Shown here piece by piece: positions 21,518-23,875 of a DNA stretch of 23,875 nucleotides. The notes beneath the pieces are model-generated. The model worked only from the letters and a program-made list of their open reading frames with translations, searched no databases and had not been told where the DNA came from. Origin of the DNA: HGW-17 sp938004375 (GTDB lineage Bacteria > Myxococcota_A > Polyangia > HGW-17); NCBI GenBank assembly GCA_036802685.1, contig DAIRVS010000058.1, forward strand, positions 1 to 23,875. The letters are read 5' to 3'. Position 1 is the first letter of the stretch; each line of letters opens with the position of its first letter. Position numbers and translations under genes: made by a program.

Positions 21518-23875
21518 AAGTCTCCTGGAGCTGGATCTCCCGCTTCGCCGACGTCGGCGACCTAGACGCCGTCGGCCTGTCGTTGCGCTTCACCCTCGGC
21601 GTCGCCGAGATCGACGAGGTCCTGCGCGTGGGCGTGCCCGACCCGTCCCTCGAGGGCGAGGCCCGCGCCGCCGCCCTCTCGAAGGTGGTCATCGCGAAGG
21701 TGCTCGCCTGCCGCCCGCACCCGCAGGCCGAGAAGCTGCAGTTGGTCACCGTGGACGCCGGCGGACCCGAGCCCCGCGAGCTCGTCTCGGGCGCGCCCAA
21801 CGTGCGCCCCGGGCTGCTGAGCGTGTTCGCCGACGAGGGCGCGGTCATCGTGGGCAAGGACGGCGCCCCGGCAGTCCTTCGCGAGGCCGTCATCCGCGGC
21901 GTGCCCAGCCGCGGCATGCTCGTGTCCTTCGCCGAGCTGGGCATCGGGGACGACCACGCGGGCGTCATCGAGGTGCCCGACGCCCTCGCCCCCGGCACCC
22001 CGCTGGCCCAGGCCGCGCCGGCCTTCGACGACGTGATCTGGGACATCGACAACAAGAGCCTGACCCACCGCCCGGACTGCTGGGGCCACGTGGGCCTGGC
22101 CCGCGAAATCGCCGCCCTGTGCCGCCGCCCGTTCACCTGGCGCGCCCCCGAGGTGGCCTTCCCCGAGGCCGCCGACCTGGCCGTGCGGGACGAGGCCCCC
22201 GACCTGTGCCCGCGCTACACCTGCTTCACCATGGACGGCATCGCCGTGGGCCCCTCGCCCCTGTGGATGCAGATCCTGCTGTGGCGGCTGGGCCAGCGGC
22301 CGATCAACAACATCGTGGACTTCACCAACCTCACCATGCTCACGGTGGGGAACCCGCTGCACGCCTTCGACCGCCGCCAGCTCCACGGCGACGCCATCGT
22401 CATCCGCCGCGCCGCCCCGGACGAGCCGTTCACCACCCTGGACGGCCGCGCCCACCGGCTCACCGCCGACGACCTGGTCATCGCCGACGCCGGGCGCCCG
22501 GTGGCCCTCGCCGGCGTCATGGGGGGCGAGAACTCCATGGTGGCCGACGACACCACGCGCATCGTCCTCGAGAGCGCCAGCTTCCACGCCGGCACCATCC
22601 GCCGCACCGCCGTGCGCACCCAGACGCGCACCGACTCGTCGGCGCGCTTCGAGAAGAGCCTGGATCCGCACCTGGCCAGGGACGCCTCGCGCTTCTTCGC
22701 CGACCTGGTGCTCGCCCACATCCCGGGCGCCCGCGTCGCCTCGCGCTACGAGGACGTGTTCCCGTCCCCGCCGGCGCCGGTGGTCATCCGCACCACGGGG
22801 GCCTTCGTGGCCCGCCGCCTGGGCCTGGACGTGACCGCGGAGCAGGTGGCGGACGTGCTCGAACGCCTGCAGTTCGGCGTGGCCCGCGCCGGTGACGATC
22901 TGACCGTCACCGTGCCGTCGTTCCGCGCCACCAAGGACATCGGCATCCCCGAGGACCTCGTCGAGGAGGTCGGCCGCTGGCACGGGTACGACAACATCGC
23001 GCCGTCCCTGCCAGCGGTGCGCATGGCCAAGCCGTTCTCCCTGCCCATCCGCACGGTCGTCCGGCGGCTGCGCGAGGCCCTCTGCGGCGAGTGCGGCTTC
23101 CTCGAGGCCATGACCTACTCGTTCAACCGCCTCGAGGACGTGCGCGCCTGCGGCCTGGATCCCGACCGGCAACTGTGGCTCGAGAACCCCATCTCGGCCG
23201 AGGAGCCCGTGCTGCGCACCTCCATGTTCCCCAACCTGCTCGCGGCCGTGATCCGCAACGAGCGCCGGGAGCCCCGCCAGCGGCTCTTCGAGGTGGGGCG
23301 CGTCTACCACGGCACCCACGAGGGCTTCCCCACCCAGCCCCGCATCGGCGCCCTGGTCCTCTCGGACCGCCACGCCGACGCCGCCGACACCACCCTGTTC
23401 TTCCAGATGAAGGACGCCGTGCTGCGCGCCCTGCGCACCCAGGAGCGAGGCGCCCCGGGCGTCGAGCGGCTCCCCGATCCGACGCCCTTCTCCCACCCCG
23501 TGCGCTGCGCCCGCGTGACCCTGGGCGGCGCCCCGGTGGGCTGGATCGCCCAGGTGCACCCGCAGACCCGCCGCCGGCTCCAGCTCGAGAGCGTGGCGGT
23601 CATGGCCTGCCTCGAACTGGACGTGATCGCCGGCCTGCCCAAGGTGGTCGTCCCCTTCGAGCCGCTGCCGCGCTTCCCGGGCATGGAGCACGACCTCACC
23701 GTGCTCGTCCCCCGCACGGTGGCCGCCGCCGACGTGGCCCGCGCGCTGGCCCAGATCGCCCCCGAGATCACCCGCGAGGTCGCCTGCTTCGCGGTGTACG
23801 AGAGCCCGAAGTCCCACGACCGCCGCAGCCTGTCGTTCCCGTTGCACCTCGCCCACCACGAGCGTAAGCCCACCC
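21514..23875 (+). CDS. pheT: Phenylalanyl-tRNA synthetase beta subunit (3' end outside window)
   Basis: 787 codons are present without a stop; the family is usually about 790-800 aa, so only a few residues are missing. The ATG at 21514 overlaps the pheS stop as ATGA, with AAGGAGG at 21501-21507. It binds tRNA-Phe, edits mischarged tyrosine and completes the heterotetramer. Domains: EMAP/OB-fold tRNA-binding (about 56-165, VVIAKVLACRPHPQAEKLQL); NKSLTHRPDCWGHVGLAREI; B3/B4 editing region (about 215-385); B5 (about 420-497, ending DLVEEVGRWHGYDNI); catalytic-like core (about 520-700, EAMTYSFN, LFEVGRVYHG); FDX-ACB anticodon-binding domain from about 715, cut at HHERKPT. Confidence 0.97.
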   Translation, partial: MKVSWSWISRFADVGDLDAVGLSLRFTLGVAEIDEVLRVGVPDPSLEGEARAAALSKVVIAKVLACRPHPQAEKLQLVTVDAGGPEPRELVSGAPNVRPGLLSVFADEGAVIVGKDGAPAVLREAVIRGVPSRGMLVSFAELGIGDDHAGVIEVPDALAPGTPLAQAAPAFDDVIWDIDNKSLTHRPDCWGHVGLAREIAALCRRPFTWRAPEVAFPEAADLAVRDEAPDLCPRYTCFTMDGIAVGPSPLWMQILLWRLGQRPINNIVDFTNLTMLTVGNPLHAFDRRQLHGDAIVIRRAAPDEPFTTLDGRAHRLTADDLVIADAGRPVALAGVMGGENSMVADDTTRIVLESASFHAGTIRRTAVRTQTRTDSSARFEKSLDPHLARDASRFFADLVLAHIPGARVASRYEDVFPSPPAPVVIRTTGAFVARRLGLDVTAEQVADVLERLQFGVARAGDDLTVTVPSFRATKDIGIPEDLVEEVGRWHGYDNIAPSLPAVRMAKPFSLPIRTVVRRLREALCGECGFLEAMTYSFNRLEDVRACGLDPDRQLWLENPISAEEPVLRTSMFPNLLAAVIRNERREPRQRLFEVGRVYHGTHEGFPTQPRIGALVLSDRHADAADTTLFFQMKDAVLRALRTQERGAPGVERLPDPTPFSHPVRCARVTLGGAPVGWIAQVHPQTRRRLQLESVAVMACLELDVIAGLPKVVVPFEPLPRFPGMEHDLTVLVPRTVAAADVARALAQIAPEITREVACFAVYESPKSHDRRSLSFPLHLAHHERKPT

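Overview
The window is a very GC-rich (about 70% by eye), densely coded bacterial chromosome segment. Features that point to a Gram-negative lineage close to Myxococcota/'Deltaproteobacteria' are several lipoproteins, one with an Asp/Ala/Thr-rich linker after the signal peptide, an ExbB/ExbD pair, a long hybrid histidine kinase, a sigma-54-type promoter and a zinc-ribbon membrane protein. That placement is an inference; no rRNA or marker comparison was possible. No tRNA, rRNA, CRISPR array or insertion sequence was seen.

Layout. (1) 1-184: 3' end of a nitroreductase, convergent with a CotH-family lipoprotein (192-1919, minus). (2) 2154-2896, plus: a DUF2188-like small protein and a small lipoprotein, the latter with a good sigma-70-type promoter of its own. 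(3) 2924-16188: ten consecutive minus-strand genes. In transcription order these are nrdJ (B12-dependent ribonucleotide reductase), ribF, an unknown 193-aa protein, a beta-propeller lipoprotein, exbB, exbD, a multi-TM/Cache/PAS hybrid histidine kinase, a lipoprotein, a Tat-exported PQQ-like propeller protein and a GHSTGG lipase/esterase. Many junctions overlap by 4-23 bp, including two GTGA overlaps (exbB-exbD and exbD-kinase). A candidate promoter at 11943-11971 may split the run into a nucleotide/flavin block and an envelope block. (4) 16555-18129, plus: a zinc-ribbon, single-TM protein of unknown function, divergent from nrdJ across a 366-bp spacer with several dyads. (5) 18130-18414: a repeat array between convergent genes, with six CACGGAC copies on the left and six inverted copies on the right. 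(6) 18415-20203, minus: an RluA-type pseudouridine synthase that looks leaderless, and a Crp/Fnr-family regulator with a well-formed sigma-54 (-24/-12) site. (7) 20474-23875, plus: pheS and pheT (ATGA overlap); pheT runs off the end of the window.

How they work together. nrdJ, ribF and pheST are housekeeping genes. The most system-like part is the envelope block at 2924-11901: a secreted propeller lipoprotein, a proton-driven ExbBD motor and a membrane hybrid kinase whose translation appears coupled to exbD, followed by exported proteins and a hydrolase. A joint role in envelope sensing is inferred from gene order and overlaps only. The regulatory features most worth testing are the sigma-54 site and dyads in front of the Crp/Fnr gene, the CACGGAC/GTCCGTG array, and the perfect palindrome in front of nrdJ.
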